A stretch of 64,000 nt of DNA from RHLJ01 sp048058975 (GCA_048058975.1 JBLLNP010000010.1:1-64000); one strand, 5' to 3'. Shown: positions 43,965-55,300, counted from the stretch's first letter. Numbers and translations are program-made. The notes: a model not told the origin generated them from the letters alone.

Positions 43965-45452
43965 TTGAGCAATAAATTAAACAGCATTCTTCAGTTTAAT
44001 GGCTTTTCCGCTGCTAATAAAAGTTTGAGTATCTATCAAGATCTGGCTGCCTCTCTTAAAAAGTCTATCTCCAATTACCAATTATTAAAAGGTGAGAAAC
44101 TGCCTCCAACTAGATTATTAGCGAATGATCTTGGTATCTCCAGAAGTACGGTACTTAAAGCCTATGATATACTTTGTATTGAAAAATATGTAACCGCTAT
44201 ACAAGGCTCCGGATATTTTGTTGAAGATATTCAGCTTAGAAAAATGCAGCTTCCTTCTCACTCTTCCGGTAAAAAAAGTGCCCGCCCTGAGATTTCAAAA
44301 AGGGCCAGGAACTTTAAACAGTATGTCAACCTGATGAATCGCACCGGAAATAAAGGGATCGCGTTTCGCCCGGGCCTTCCACCGCTTGATATCTTTCCGA
44401 TACGGCAATGGCAGCAGTTGACCAATAACTACTGGAAAAAAGTAACTTTTTCTGAAATGTCATATGGCGCACCGCTTGGTATAGAAAGCTTAAGAAAAAA
44501 TATCGCTGATTATTTACGTATTTACCGGAATATTCAGTGCGACTTCGAGCAGGTAGTGGTGGTCACAGGGTCATTGCATTCCTTATCTATGGTTGGTGAT
44601 TTACTTCTCGATGAGGGAGATCAGGTAGTAATCGAAAATCCAACCTACGCGAATGCGCTAGCTATTTTCAGGAGTCTTAAAGCGCAATTAGTACCTGCCG
44701 AAATAGACAAAGAAGGGTTGAGCATAAAGAGTATCAATCAAAAAAAGCTTACAAAGCCAAAACTGGTTTATACCACGCCTTCAAATCAATATCCTTCGGG
44801 AGTACAGATGAGCATGGAAAGGCGAATAGAGCTTCTTGACTGGGCAAGAGAACAAAACTGTTTGATTATCGAGGATGATTACGATCATGAGTTTAGTAAT
44901 TGGGAAAAGCCCATAACCTCTATTTTCGGATTAGACAAAACGGACAGTGTGATCTACCAGGGTACTTTTAATAAGCTTTTGCACCCTTCAATCCGCCTGG
45001 GTTATTTAATTGTTCCGCCTTACCTGATTGATGATATACGTGCAGCGTATGAGCAGACTCTTCGTTTTGTATCCCCTGCAACTCAAAAAGTGATGTCGTC
45101 CTTCATCGAAAAAAATTACCTGAGTACACATCTGAGGAAGGTTATTGAAGTTTCTAATGACCGCAGAGCTTTTTTTACGGAAGAGTTTTACAAACACTTT
45201 GGAGATAACATAGCTCTATCAGATACAAATAAAGGGCTTCATTTGATTGCCCACTTAACGGATGCCGATGATGTGTTACTCAGCCAACATCTCGACAAAC
45301 ATGGAATCACCGTATTCCCGTACAGCAAATACTTCTTTAAAGGAAATAAACCCAGCGGGTTAGTAATGGGCTTTTCGAGTGTAGAAAAATCGGTGATTAA
45401 GACAAAAGTAGCAGAAATGTCCCGATTATATTTCGGTTTTTCTGAAGCTTAA
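43965..45452 (+). CDS. MocR-type (GntR HTH + aminotransferase-like) transcriptional regulator
   Basis: The 495 residues start at TTG. A GntR winged helix spans about 20-90 (LAASLKKSISNYQLLKGEKLPPTRLLANDLGISRSTVLKAYDIL), followed by a fold type I aminotransferase-like effector domain (about 120-490) with GLPPLDIFPI, YTTPSNQYPSGVQMS, DDYDHEFSN and the PLP lysine in YQGTFNKLLHPSIRLGY. MocR proteins such as GabR and PdxR sense an amine or PLP through external aldimine formation and control adjacent genes. It is divergent from the D-amino-acid operon, so an amino acid of that pathway is its probable inducer. Confidence 0.9.
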   Translation: MSNKLNSILQFNGFSAANKSLSIYQDLAASLKKSISNYQLLKGEKLPPTRLLANDLGISRSTVLKAYDILCIEKYVTAIQGSGYFVEDIQLRKMQLPSHSSGKKSARPEISKRARNFKQYVNLMNRTGNKGIAFRPGLPPLDIFPIRQWQQLTNNYWKKVTFSEMSYGAPLGIESLRKNIADYLRIYRNIQCDFEQVVVVTGSLHSLSMVGDLLLDEGDQVVIENPTYANALAIFRSLKAQLVPAEIDKEGLSIKSINQKKLTKPKLVYTTPSNQYPSGVQMSMERRIELLDWAREQNCLIIEDDYDHEFSNWEKPITSIFGLDKTDSVIYQGTFNKLLHPSIRLGYLIVPPYLIDDIRAAYEQTLRFVSPATQKVMSSFIEKNYLSTHLRKVIEVSNDRRAFFTEEFYKHFGDNIALSDTNKGLHLIAHLTDADDVLLSQHLDKHGITVFPYSKYFFKGNKPSGLVMGFSSVEKSVIKTKVAEMSRLYFGFSEA

Positions 45453-45489
45453 ACTTGTATTCCAAAGAATTTTACAGGTACCCTTCCTA

Positions 45490-45954
45490 TCAACCTTTAG
45501 CCATTTTAACAATGGTATCCCATTCTTCTTTTCGTACCGGGGTGATCGACAATCTGCCCAGTCTGAACAGTTCCATATTCTCTAACGATTTTTCAGCAAG
45601 AAGAGCGTCTCTCGTTACCGGCTGATCAAACTTTTCCACAAACTTAATATCTACGTTTACCCAGCGTGGTTCTTCTTCTGAACTTTTTGGGTCGAAATAA
45701 TCCGAATCGGGATTGAATTGTAATGCGTCAGGGTAAGGTTCACTGGATACTTCGGCAATCCCAACAATAGCAGGCGGATTTTGATTGGAATGATAGTAAA
45801 GGACCCCGTCTCCTATTTTCATATCGTCCCGCATCGAATTACGGGCGGCATAGTTTCTCACACCGTCCCAAGGAGTTTTTCCATCTTTCTTTAAATCATC
45901 AATGCTATACTTTTCCGGTTCCGATTTGCACAGCCAGTATTTTCGATCACTCAT
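45490..45954 (-). CDS. EVE domain protein
   Basis: The 154 residues are one EVE domain (PUA-like fold): YWLCKSEPEKYSIDDLKKDG, TPWDGVRNYAARNSMRDDMKIGDGVLYYHSN, IVGIAEVSSEPYPD, and WVNVDIKFVEKF. EVE domains recognise modified bases in DNA or RNA, e.g. in modification-dependent restriction; stand-alone copies like human THYN1 are widespread with unknown partner. It is separated from rfbB by a heptad-repeat hairpin and probably has its own promoter. Confidence 0.9.
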   Translation of the reverse strand: MSDRKYWLCKSEPEKYSIDDLKKDGKTPWDGVRNYAARNSMRDDMKIGDGVLYYHSNQNPPAIVGIAEVSSEPYPDALQFNPDSDYFDPKSSEEEPRWVNVDIKFVEKFDQPVTRDALLAEKSLENMELFRLGRLSITPVRKEEWDTIVKMAKG

Positions 45955-45963
45955 TCTTTTTGA

Positions 45964-46037
45964 ATTAAAGATTCAAAATTAAAGATTTAAAATTGGTTAG
46001 AGACTAATTTTAAATCTTTAATCTTTCATTTTGAATT
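45964..46037. terminator. Heptad-repeat hairpin between rfbB and EVE gene
   Basis: The left arm reads as consecutive 7-mers ATTAAAG, ATTCAAA, ATTAAAG, ATTTAAA; the right arm is the same word set inverted. The core is a perfect 17-bp stem (45978-45994 with 46006-46022) around an 11-nt loop. It begins inside the end of rfbB (stop at 46026-46028), in the right place to end the rfb transcript. Confidence 0.65.
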
Positions 46038-47030
46038 GTACTTTTTCACATACCACAAAATGGTTTCTTCCAGCATTCCATCAAAATCGGGAGAAGGCTC
46101 CCAGCCTAACTCATTTTTAATTTTAGAAGCATCGATAGCATACCGGAAATCGTGTCCTAATCGATCTGTTACAAAGGAAATCAGGTTCTTATAATCGCCA
46201 TCTGGTCCTTTCCCTACTTTTGCATTCAGGATGTCGCAAATCTTGTATACCAGATCCAGATTTTTCCATTCGTTGTTTCCACCAACGTTGTACGTCTCTC
46301 CTGCTTTACCCTTTAAAAAAGCTATTTCAAGAGCACTGCAATGATCTCTAACAAACAGCCAGTCGCGCACATTCTGCCCTTTTCCATACACAGGAATTGA
46401 ATCATGCCCCAGAGCCTTTCGGATTACAACAGGTATCAGTTTTTCATCGTGTTGATGAGGCCCGTAATTGTTAGAACAATTTGTGGTAACCAGATTCATC
46501 CCGTATGTCTGGTAATACGACCGGACAATCATATCACTAGCTGCCTTTGAAGCCGAATAGGGAGAGTTTGGAGCGTAAGGAGTGGTTTCGGTAAAAAAGC
46601 CATCGTCTTCGAGCTCGCCATATACCTCATCAGTAGAAACATGAAGAAAGCGGTTATTCTCCCAGTTCTTTTTGTCGGCCAACCAAAGTTGGCGGCATTC
46701 CTCCAGAATGTTAAAGGTTCCAACCACATTCGACTGGATGAAAGGTTCGGGACCCGAAATGGAATTATCTACATGAGACTCTGCGGCAAGGTGAAAGACG
46801 CCTTCAGGCTTAAAACTTCTCACGATATCATTTACTGCATCCCGATCTACCAAGTCAACTTTTTTGAAATGATACCGGTCCGAATCTTTAAGTGAATCCA
46901 GATAACTGCGGTCTGAAGCATATGTAAGCTTATCCAGATTAAAAATCTGCCAATTCGGATTCTTTTTATTTAAGTACAAAATCAGATTAGAGCCGATAAA
47001 TCCGGCTCCTCCTGTTACAATAATTCTCAT
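46026..47030 (-). CDS. rfbB: dTDP-glucose 4,6-dehydratase
   Basis: RfbB converts dTDP-glucose to dTDP-4-keto-6-deoxyglucose, step 2 of dTDP-L-rhamnose synthesis. The 334 residues show TGGAGFIGSNL, HLAAESHVDNS, the catalytic VSTDEVYGEL triad region with YSASKAASD (Tyr-x3-Lys), NNYGPHQ and RDWLFVRDHCSAL. Length is normal. It overlaps rfbC by 4 nt and ends the operon rfbA-rfbD-rfbC-rfbB. Confidence 0.97.
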   Translation of the reverse strand: MRIIVTGGAGFIGSNLILYLNKKNPNWQIFNLDKLTYASDRSYLDSLKDSDRYHFKKVDLVDRDAVNDIVRSFKPEGVFHLAAESHVDNSISGPEPFIQSNVVGTFNILEECRQLWLADKKNWENNRFLHVSTDEVYGELEDDGFFTETTPYAPNSPYSASKAASDMIVRSYYQTYGMNLVTTNCSNNYGPHQHDEKLIPVVIRKALGHDSIPVYGKGQNVRDWLFVRDHCSALEIAFLKGKAGETYNVGGNNEWKNLDLVYKICDILNAKVGKGPDGDYKNLISFVTDRLGHDFRYAIDASKIKNELGWEPSPDFDGMLEETILWYVKKYNSK

Positions 47031-47575
47031 AGAAAAATATCTTCGTCTTTAAGTGATGAAAAGAGAGGTTGCTTGCGGTCTTTGTCTGAAAGTACAGGAC
47101 GTGAAACATCCCAGTTTATTCGTATTAGAGGATCATCCCAGCGAATGCCTCTTTCAGAATCTTTATCATAATAGTCGGAACATTTGTAGTGGACAATGGC
47201 TTCGTCAGAAAGCACCGAAAAACCATGAGCAAATCCTTCGGGAACATAGAGTTGACGGTGATTTGCACCGGATAATTTAACAGCTACGTAATTGCCAAAT
47301 GTCTTCGAATGTTTTCTTACATCTACAGCTACATCTAAAATAGTACCCCTTATACATTGAACCAATTTTGCCTGAGGTTTCTCTTTCTGGTAATGCAATC
47401 CTCTTACTGTATCCCGGTAAGACTTAGAAATATTATCCTGAACAAATTCGGTAGTAATACCATATTCCTTCAACACCTCTGTTCGAAAAGATTCAAAGAA
47501 AAAACCCCGGTCATCTTCAAACACAGTTGGATCGATAATTTTCACATCAGGGATGCGTGCGTCTGTAATCTTCAT
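47027..47575 (-). CDS. rfbC: dTDP-4-dehydrorhamnose 3,5-epimerase
   Basis: RfbC epimerises C3 and C5 of the 4-keto sugar. The 182-residue cupin shows FFESFRTEVLKEYGI, FVQDNISKSYRDTVRGLHYQKEKPQAKLV (His base in GLHYQ), VDVRKHSKTFG, VPEGFAHGFSVLSD and the C-terminal WDDPLIRINW. It overlaps the start of rfbB by 4 nt, a sign of translational coupling, and follows rfbD by 4 nt. Confidence 0.96.
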   Translation of the reverse strand: MKITDARIPDVKIIDPTVFEDDRGFFFESFRTEVLKEYGITTEFVQDNISKSYRDTVRGLHYQKEKPQAKLVQCIRGTILDVAVDVRKHSKTFGNYVAVKLSGANHRQLYVPEGFAHGFSVLSDEAIVHYKCSDYYDKDSERGIRWDDPLIRINWDVSRPVLSDKDRKQPLFSSLKDEDIFL

Positions 47576-47579
47576 TCAA

Positions 47580-48437
47580 TTAAATCGTAGTGAGTAGTCT
47601 CTTAAGTCCATCCCGCCAACTAAGGATAGTAACTCCGGGAATGGTACTGATTTTTTGAGTGCTTAGCTTGGAAAAGTGCGGCCTTACTGCCTTGGTTCTA
47701 AATTCTGAAGAAGCGACCGGAACAACTTCAACATCCAGTTGTCTTTGAGTAAATATCTCTTTTGCGAACTCAAACCAGGTAGTTGTTCCTTCAGAACTCA
47801 AGTGGAAAATACCCTTCCGGTTTTGTTTAATGAGCTCAAAGCTTTGCTCCACTACCTGATCTGCAAAAGTTGGACTCCCAAACTGATCATTTACTACCGT
47901 CAGTTTATCCCTTTCCTGCCCAAGTCTTAGCATTGTCTTTACAAAATTATTTCCGTAAGTACCACAAAGCCAGGAAACCCGGAGAATTAAATACTCACAC
48001 CCGGATTCCTGAATGGCTACTTCTCCATTTCTCTTTGTTCTTCCATACACATTAATGGGATCGGTTTGGTAGGTTTCCGGATAGCCATCAGGAAGTTCAG
48101 ATTGATCTTTTTTTGTCCCTGAAAACACATAATCTGTTGAGTAATGTACCAGTTTTACCCCTTGTTTCTTACATACTTCAGAAAGAACCCCTGGCGCAGT
48201 TGCATTAACTAATTCGGCCTTTTCTTCCTCATCCTCTGCCTGATCCACTTTTGTATAGGCGGCGCAATTAACTACCGCATCAGGGTTGAATTCCTGAATA
48301 CTGTATAAGAGTGTTTCTTCACTCGTAATATCCAATTCAGCTGAAGTGAAAGCTTTATAGGAAACATTTTTAGTTTTGCAGAAAAATACCCACTCCTGTC
48401 CAAGTTGACCTCCTGCCCCGGTAATAAGAAGCTTCAT
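47580..48437 (-). CDS. rfbD: dTDP-4-dehydrorhamnose reductase
   Basis: RfbD is the last enzyme of dTDP-L-rhamnose synthesis. The 285 residues have the Rossmann loop ITGAGGQLGQEW, NCAAYTKVDQAEDE, HYSTDYVFSG and the catalytic YGRTKRNGE (Tyr-x3-Lys), plus RVSWLCGTYGNNFVKTML. It overlaps the end of rfbA by 4 nt. Confidence 0.95.
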   Translation of the reverse strand: MKLLITGAGGQLGQEWVFFCKTKNVSYKAFTSAELDITSEETLLYSIQEFNPDAVVNCAAYTKVDQAEDEEEKAELVNATAPGVLSEVCKKQGVKLVHYSTDYVFSGTKKDQSELPDGYPETYQTDPINVYGRTKRNGEVAIQESGCEYLILRVSWLCGTYGNNFVKTMLRLGQERDKLTVVNDQFGSPTFADQVVEQSFELIKQNRKGIFHLSSEGTTTWFEFAKEIFTQRQLDVEVVPVASSEFRTKAVRPHFSKLSTQKISTIPGVTILSWRDGLKRLLTTI

Positions 48438-49141
48438 TCTTCCCCTTGAACCAGTTTATTTGCATGCTTGTAAGATTCGGGAGTACCGGCATCAGTCCAC
48501 CATCCCTCAAGTACAGAACTTCTCATCTCTCCCTGCTTTATATAGAAGTTATTTACATCGGTAATTTCCAACTCTCCCCGACCGGAAGGTTTTAGTGTTT
48601 TTATGCAGTTAAAAACATTGGAATCGTAAAAATATATACCTGTTACTGCATAATTCGATTTAGGATTCTCAGGTTTTTCTTCAATCGAGATTACCTTTTC
48701 ACCCTTAAGCTCCGCCACTCCATATCGCTGGGGATCGTGCACTTTCTGAATTAAGATTTGTGCTCCGGCTCCTGGGTAATTTTCAACAGCAGTAGTAAGT
48801 GAACTCTCAAAAATATTATCTCCAAGAATTACTACTACTGGTTCTGATCCCGCAAAATTCTCCGCTAATCCAAGAGCCTGAGCAATTCCTCCTGCTTCAT
48901 CCTGAACCTTGTATGTAAATCTGCACCCGAAGTCTTTTCCAGAACCAAGCAGGTTTACAACATCACCCATGTGATCTGTGCCAGTGACTATTAGTATTTC
49001 TTCAATACCTACTTCTGTTAATTTTTCGATAGGGTGGTAAATCATTGGTTTATCACCAACCGGCAACAAATGTTTATTTGTTACTTTTGTTAGTGGAAAA
49101 AGTCTTGATCCTGTTCCTCCTGCTAATACAATTCCTTTCAT
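48434..49141 (-). CDS. rfbA: Glucose-1-phosphate thymidylyltransferase, short form
   Basis: The 235 residues show the nucleotidyltransferase motifs GIVLAGGTGSRLFPLT, KHLLPVGDKPMIYHPIEKL, the GGIAQALGLAE substrate site, VVILGDNIFE (metal-binding Asp) and IEEKPENPKSNYAVTGIYFYD. It is about 55 residues shorter than classical RmlA because the C-terminal allosteric helices are absent, as in archaeal/short-form enzymes; hence feedback control by dTDP-rhamnose may be weak. It is the first gene of the rfb operon. Confidence 0.9.
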   Translation of the reverse strand: MKGIVLAGGTGSRLFPLTKVTNKHLLPVGDKPMIYHPIEKLTEVGIEEILIVTGTDHMGDVVNLLGSGKDFGCRFTYKVQDEAGGIAQALGLAENFAGSEPVVVILGDNIFESSLTTAVENYPGAGAQILIQKVHDPQRYGVAELKGEKVISIEEKPENPKSNYAVTGIYFYDSNVFNCIKTLKPSGRGELEITDVNNFYIKQGEMRSSVLEGWWTDAGTPESYKHANKLVQGEE

Positions 49142-49372
49142 GAAAACTTAACTATTATTAATTCGATCAAAATCATAAGGCGAAGATAACATCGTTACAG
49201 GAAAAGTCCTTACTCTATTATTGCATATTGAAATGTTGCACCAATGGCATCTTTTAGAAAAAATTTCCGAAAGGTCAAATCGCAAAAAAAATCGTTATAA
49301 AATCCTTTTGTTAGACCTTTTTTAGACTGGTTAGAATCAGTTAATCTAGCATACTACTTCAATAAGTTTCCA

Positions 49373-49380
49373 TACATTTG
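49373..49380 (+). promoter_or_regulatory. Candidate -7 element for the giant surface protein gene
   Basis: TACATTTG fits TAnnTTTG exactly. It overlaps the alternative TTG start at 49378, which is why I start the gene at the ATG at 49399. The rest of the 49142-49372 gap shows no other clear element. Confidence 0.4.
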
Positions 49381-49398
49381 GGTACGTACGAAAATCAA

Positions 49399-52300
49399 AT
49401 GACTATAGGCATATTACATATCAAAAAAAGGTTATTTGGGCTGCTCCTTTTTTTACTTATTGGGATGGCTTCAGAGACACTTTTCGCCCAGGTTTCAGGA
49501 TACACCTATAGGATAAAGGCACAGGTTAATGCTTCTCAGGTATCAGGTGCCAGCTCTCTTACAAACTTCCCTGTACTTGTCAGCCTTACGAATAATGACT
49601 TACGAAGCACGGGAAATGGTGGCCGGGTTCAAAATGTAAACGGATACGATATCGTTTTCACTTCCGCCAATGGAAGTACAATCCTGAGTCATCAACTCGA
49701 AACATATAATGCTACAACGGGTGAAATCGAATTTTGGGTCCGGTTTCCTACTCTTTCGGCCACCGTTGATACAGAGTTTTATATTTACTTTGGTAATTCC
49801 GGTATTGCTTCGGATCAATCCACAACTAATGTCTGGGATTCGAATTATAAAATGGTTCTTCATCTAAATGGTGACGTACTGGATTATTCTGGAGAAGGAA
49901 CCAACGGAGTAAACACCGGAACGGTTTCTACTACTGGAGTAATTGGCCTGGCAAGAGATTTTGATGGTACGGGAGACCGTATAACTATTGCAGACAATGG
50001 TGTTTCTCCGTTAGATATTAGTGGAAACATTACAATCTCGTTTTGGATAAGAATTGCCAATTTAGGAAATGGCCCGGATATACTTACCAAAGGGGATTAC
50101 TTAAACGGTTACTCTATTTGGACAAATGGTTCGGGAGGACTTCGTTTTCAAATAAATAATGATGCTCTAATAGCCCCAAATGGAGGAATAGCTAATAATG
50201 TTTGGGCCTATGCTGCTTTTACAAGGGCATCAAATGGTGATCGGATTATTTATGTAAATGGATCGCAGGTAGCCAGCGATAATTCTCTTGAGTCTTTTAA
50301 TGTTGATGATGAAGATCTTTTCCTTTCTACTGCTTCATTTTACCCTTATTTAGGAGACTTTGATGAGGTACGAATTTCAAATACTACAAGAAGTACAGCC
50401 TGGATTGCAACCGAATATAATAATCAATTTGCTCCGGGTTCTTTCCTTACCCAGATAAATGCTGAGCCTTATTTAAATAATATTGAAGGTACTGCAATTA
50501 CTTTTAATTCTGGAGATGCTCCAACAGTAATAACATCTACTCTTACTATTTCTGATGGGGATGATACCGACTTGGAAGGCGCTACAATTGCCATTACGAA
50601 CAATTTTGATGATACCGAAGATGTTCTTGGTTTTGTTGATCAAAACGGCATTACAGGAAGCTACTCCTCGGTTACAGGAATACTTACTCTTTCAGGAACT
50701 TCTTCCGTAGCCAATTATCAAACAGCGTTAAGAAGTATTACCTATCAAAATACAGATCCGGCTCCTTCAGAACTTACCCGAACCATCAGCTTTACAGTTA
50801 ATGACGGAACCGATGATAGCAATACCAGGACTCGAAATGTGAATGTGGTTAAGGTTAATATCGCTCCTACTCTTAGTAATATCGAACCAAGTTCTATCAT
50901 TTATTTTGCAGGAAATGGAGAAAGGGTCATCACATCTTCCATTGATGTAAATGATTTGGACGATATAAACATAGAAAGTGCCACCGTTCAAATCACATCA
51001 AACTATCTTCTTACTGAGGATACCTTACGATTCGTGGATCAAAATGGAATAACCGGGAGCTGGACAGACGGAACCGGTACACTCAATTTAACGGGCTCTG
51101 CTACTCTTGCTACTTACGAGGCGGCTTTGAGGTCGATTACGTATGAGAATGATGCGGTTTCCCCTGATATGAATACCCGAATCGTTAGTTTTACTGTGAA
51201 TGATGGAACCGAAAGCAGTACTGCCTCAACAAGAGATATTGAATTTCCAACAGAGATTACTGAGATAGCGTCATACAAAAGTACTGGTGTTTTTCACTTC
51301 GACGCTCAGGATGCGGATGGAGATGGAAACAGTGGAACTAATCAACCAGCTGATTTATCTACATTAGCAACATGGGGGGACCGATCAGATAATGTTGGAG
51401 CTAGTGCTGCAGATATTACCAACTCATCCGCAGGTGGAGACCAGCCCTTATTAAATTACTCTTCACTTGGAAATAGAACGGGAATTATATTTGATGGCAT
51501 TGATGATAATTTTGCGGTTGATGATAATGATCTGGTAAATACAGACGTTTCTAATTACACAGTTAAATCATTTGCCGTTGCTTTTAGAACCGGGAATTCT
51601 ACATCTGGGCTTCAGGTGATTTATGAGCAAGGTGGAGGATCACATGGATACCAAATTTCAATCAAAGACGGCAACGCATATGCTTATGTTTGGAGTACTG
51701 ATGCATCGTTTGTTGATCAGGATGACTTATCCATTAATCTTGGCGCTGTTGAAACAAACACCAGTTATATAATTATTGCCAGCCATGATCAGCCCACAAC
51801 TACCTGGGAGGCAAATATCAACGGTGGTACTATTATTCAAAGTCCATTTACGGCTGGGACTGTAGGAAGACATACTGGAGACCCAACTATTGGGGAAGAA
51901 GATGGGACAAGTGATCCCGTAACTTTCGGAAACCCTCCTGCTGGTACAAACAATTTTAATGGTATAATTGCCGAGCTAATTTCCTGGAATAACTCACTTA
52001 GCTCAGGGGATTTCACAAATATCTATAGCTTCCTCAGTGAAAAATGGTTCAACGTACCTCCGGTCCTCACTGGTATAGAAGTTTCAGCGCTTTCTTTTAC
52101 AGAAGGTGACCCCGCAACTACTATCTCTTCTTCGATTTCCATTTCTGACGACGATACTAATCTGGATAGCGCGAAAGTGTATATTTCTTCCGGGTTCAAT
52201 AGTGCTCAGGATGTACTTGCCTATGCCGCAGCTCTTGGAATTACTGGTTCTTATGATTCGGGTACAGGAATACTTACTCTTACAGGCACCACTTCTGTTG

Positions 52301-55300
52301 CCAATTATCAAACCGCGCTTAGAAACGTAACTTATCAAAATACAGAAGCAATAAGTCCAACTACGGTAACAAGAGAAATCAGTTTTGAAGTATATGATTG
52401 GGATGATGTTAGCAATGTTACCACAAGGGAAATAGATATTGTTCCATCCAATGATGCTCCTACCCTCGCGAACCTGGAAGGAACTACCCTCGCTTTTACT
52501 GAAGGAAATGCACCAACCTCTATAAGTGCCGCCATTACCACCGCTGATAATGATGACGCTAATCTTCAAGGTGCTACCGTACAGTTTGTAAGCAATTATT
52601 TTCTTGGAGAAGATGTACTTAACTATGTAGATGCTATTGGAATTATTGGATCTTTCAACAGCTCTACGGGAGTTCTTACTCTTTCAGGCACTACCACCTT
52701 GGCAAACTATCAGACAGCGCTAAGAAATGTCACTTACGAAAACATAAGCTCCGATCCTGTTACAGCATTAAACAGAACTATAGAAATAAGAACATTTGAT
52801 GGTATTGATAGCAGTGCAACTGGTACACGGCGAAACATCTCAGTAGCCAGTATAAATACAGCTCCTACCCTGGCTAGTGTAGAGTCAAACAGTATTTTTT
52901 ATGCAGCCGGAGATTCGTCGATTATATCTCAGACAATTACTCTTAATGATCCGGACGATACAGATATTGAGACGATCACATTCCAGATCACAGGAAATTA
53001 CGATAGCAATGAAGATACCCTCACATTTCAGACTATTTTTGGAATCACTTCATCCTGGAATGATGTAAATGGAACCCTTACCCTTACAGGTCCTGCGTCA
53101 AAAATTGATTTCCAATCTGCAGCAAGAACCGTGCGGTATCGCAACACCGCTTCTACTCCTACCGATACGGAAAGAACGGTAAGCATAACTGCAAATGATG
53201 GAGATGATAATAGTAACGTACCTGCTAGAACTATTTCATTTAGTATTCCTAAATCTGTTTCTGATCTTCTTGTATGGCTGAAAGCTGATGCCGGTACCTT
53301 TACTGATACCGGATGTATAACAGCAGCAACTACTTCTCTCGATAATGTAGCATGTTGGCAGGATCAGAGTGGAAATGGCAGGCACTTCACTACCGCGGGA
53401 ACCGCACCTGATCTGCAAACTAGTGTGGGAACCATTAACTCTCAAAGTGCGATTGAATTCCCCGGAGGCTCAGCAGTAAGACTAGAAGACATAGACGCGG
53501 AAAACTACCTGAATGGATTGAGCGGAGTAACTATTTTCTTTGTAATCGAGTCTGATGTAATAAATACTGACCGGGGATTTTGGACTACCTATCCACCCGA
53601 TGGAACGCTTGATGACGAAGTATTTAGTATCAGATATGATGCAACCGGAGATAATGGTGGCGCTAATGATGTAATAACCACGGGTATGCGCGACTTACCT
53701 GTAGCTTTTGTTCTGGAAAGTTTTGAGGATGCTCAAACCACCTCTCCCCAAATCGTAATGCTTAAATGGACTTCTGAGGTTAATTACGAGCTTTATGTGG
53801 ATGGCGTACTTAGTAACCCAACCTTCTCTCAGAATATTCCTACCGGGGTGTTAACTGCTGTAACTACCGCAATTATTGGGCAGGGAACCCATGACCAAAC
53901 CGATAGTTGGGATGGGTTAATTGCTGAGGTAATTCTTTACGGAAAAGAAGTTTCTATTTCGGAGCAGGAAGATGTGGAAGATTATCTTTCTACAAAATAC
54001 GGTATCGCAATCCGGTCTCTTACAGCTGCAACAGGGGGAGAAGCAATTTCAGCCGATGATGCCAATGCCATTTATACAACTCTCACAGGCCCGCGTGTTC
54101 AGGAAAGTTTTGCTGGTGAATTTACCAATGGGGGAACTTTCATCTTTAATGCCCCTGCCGGATATGAATGGGATACAGGTGGAGCCGCCCCTTCTGCAAC
54201 TGTACTACCGGGTTTTGGAGGTACTACTTCTTTGGCAATTGGTTTTACAAGCAGAACTACATCTCAAATAACATTTACTATAAGTGCGGAATCGGTTACT
54301 AATCCTGGTGAGATTACGTTCTCAAGCTTCAGAGTAAGACCTACTTCAGGAGTTCTTCCTAATACCGGAAATATTACTAATACAGGTACTACCGGACTTG
54401 GAGGAAGCACCAATTATGGTACGTTAACTATGGTAGCGGGCACTCAAATTGAAATGGAGTTTGCGCAGCAGCCTTCAACATCCAACTTAAATGCACCAAT
54501 TGCACCTCCTGTTCGGCTACAGCTTATCGATCAATTTGGAAATCCCGTAGAAGAGGGTCGTGTGGATGTAGGCATTGCACTTAACCAGGTAAGCGGATCA
54601 GGAGTATTAAGCGGAACAACTACCGTAGAAACGAACCTTTTTGGTATCGCGGAATTCGATGATATCCAGGTTGATGCAGTTGGAACATACTCGCTTACTG
54701 CTTCAAGTACCGGGCTGGCAGATACAACTAGTAGCGAATTCGATGTGGTAGTACTGGGTCAATTGACTCAATTCACAGTTCAAAGAGTGCCTTCAGGTAA
54801 CATTGCAAATAAGTTAGCGGGGCAATCTTTTAATATTACCGTTGTAGCCAGAGATGGTGCTCAGGATACGGTAGATACCTTTACAGGAACAGTTTCAATT
54901 TCTTCTAACTGTACGTTAGGGAGTGGACAGGGAACTACAGCCAGCTTTGTAGGTGGTGTGCTTGCCTCTCATACTGTTTCAGTTTCAAGTATTGGTACAT
55001 GTACACTTACTGCCACCAATACATCAGGTTCTGAAACCGGAGACAGTAACACTTTTGATGTTACTCCCGGAGCTGCCTCAGCTACTACTACTACAATTTC
55101 TGCAAACCCTACGGTTATTTTTAATGACGGATTCTCCACCTCAACTATTACAGTACAAGTAAAGGATTCGGAAGGAAACAATAGAACAGTGGGTGGAGCA
55201 ACGATAGTTTTAAGCACGACCGATGGCTCACTTAGTGCTGTTACTGATAATGGAAATGGCACCTACACTGCTACACTTACCTCTTCCGTCGTAGAAGGAA

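Noticed and set aside
52084..52569. 161-residue minus-strand frame under the giant protein
   Set aside because: It is antisense to the plus-strand repeats and has no ribosome-binding site or domain; its openness follows from the skewed codon use of the Ser/Thr-rich protein.
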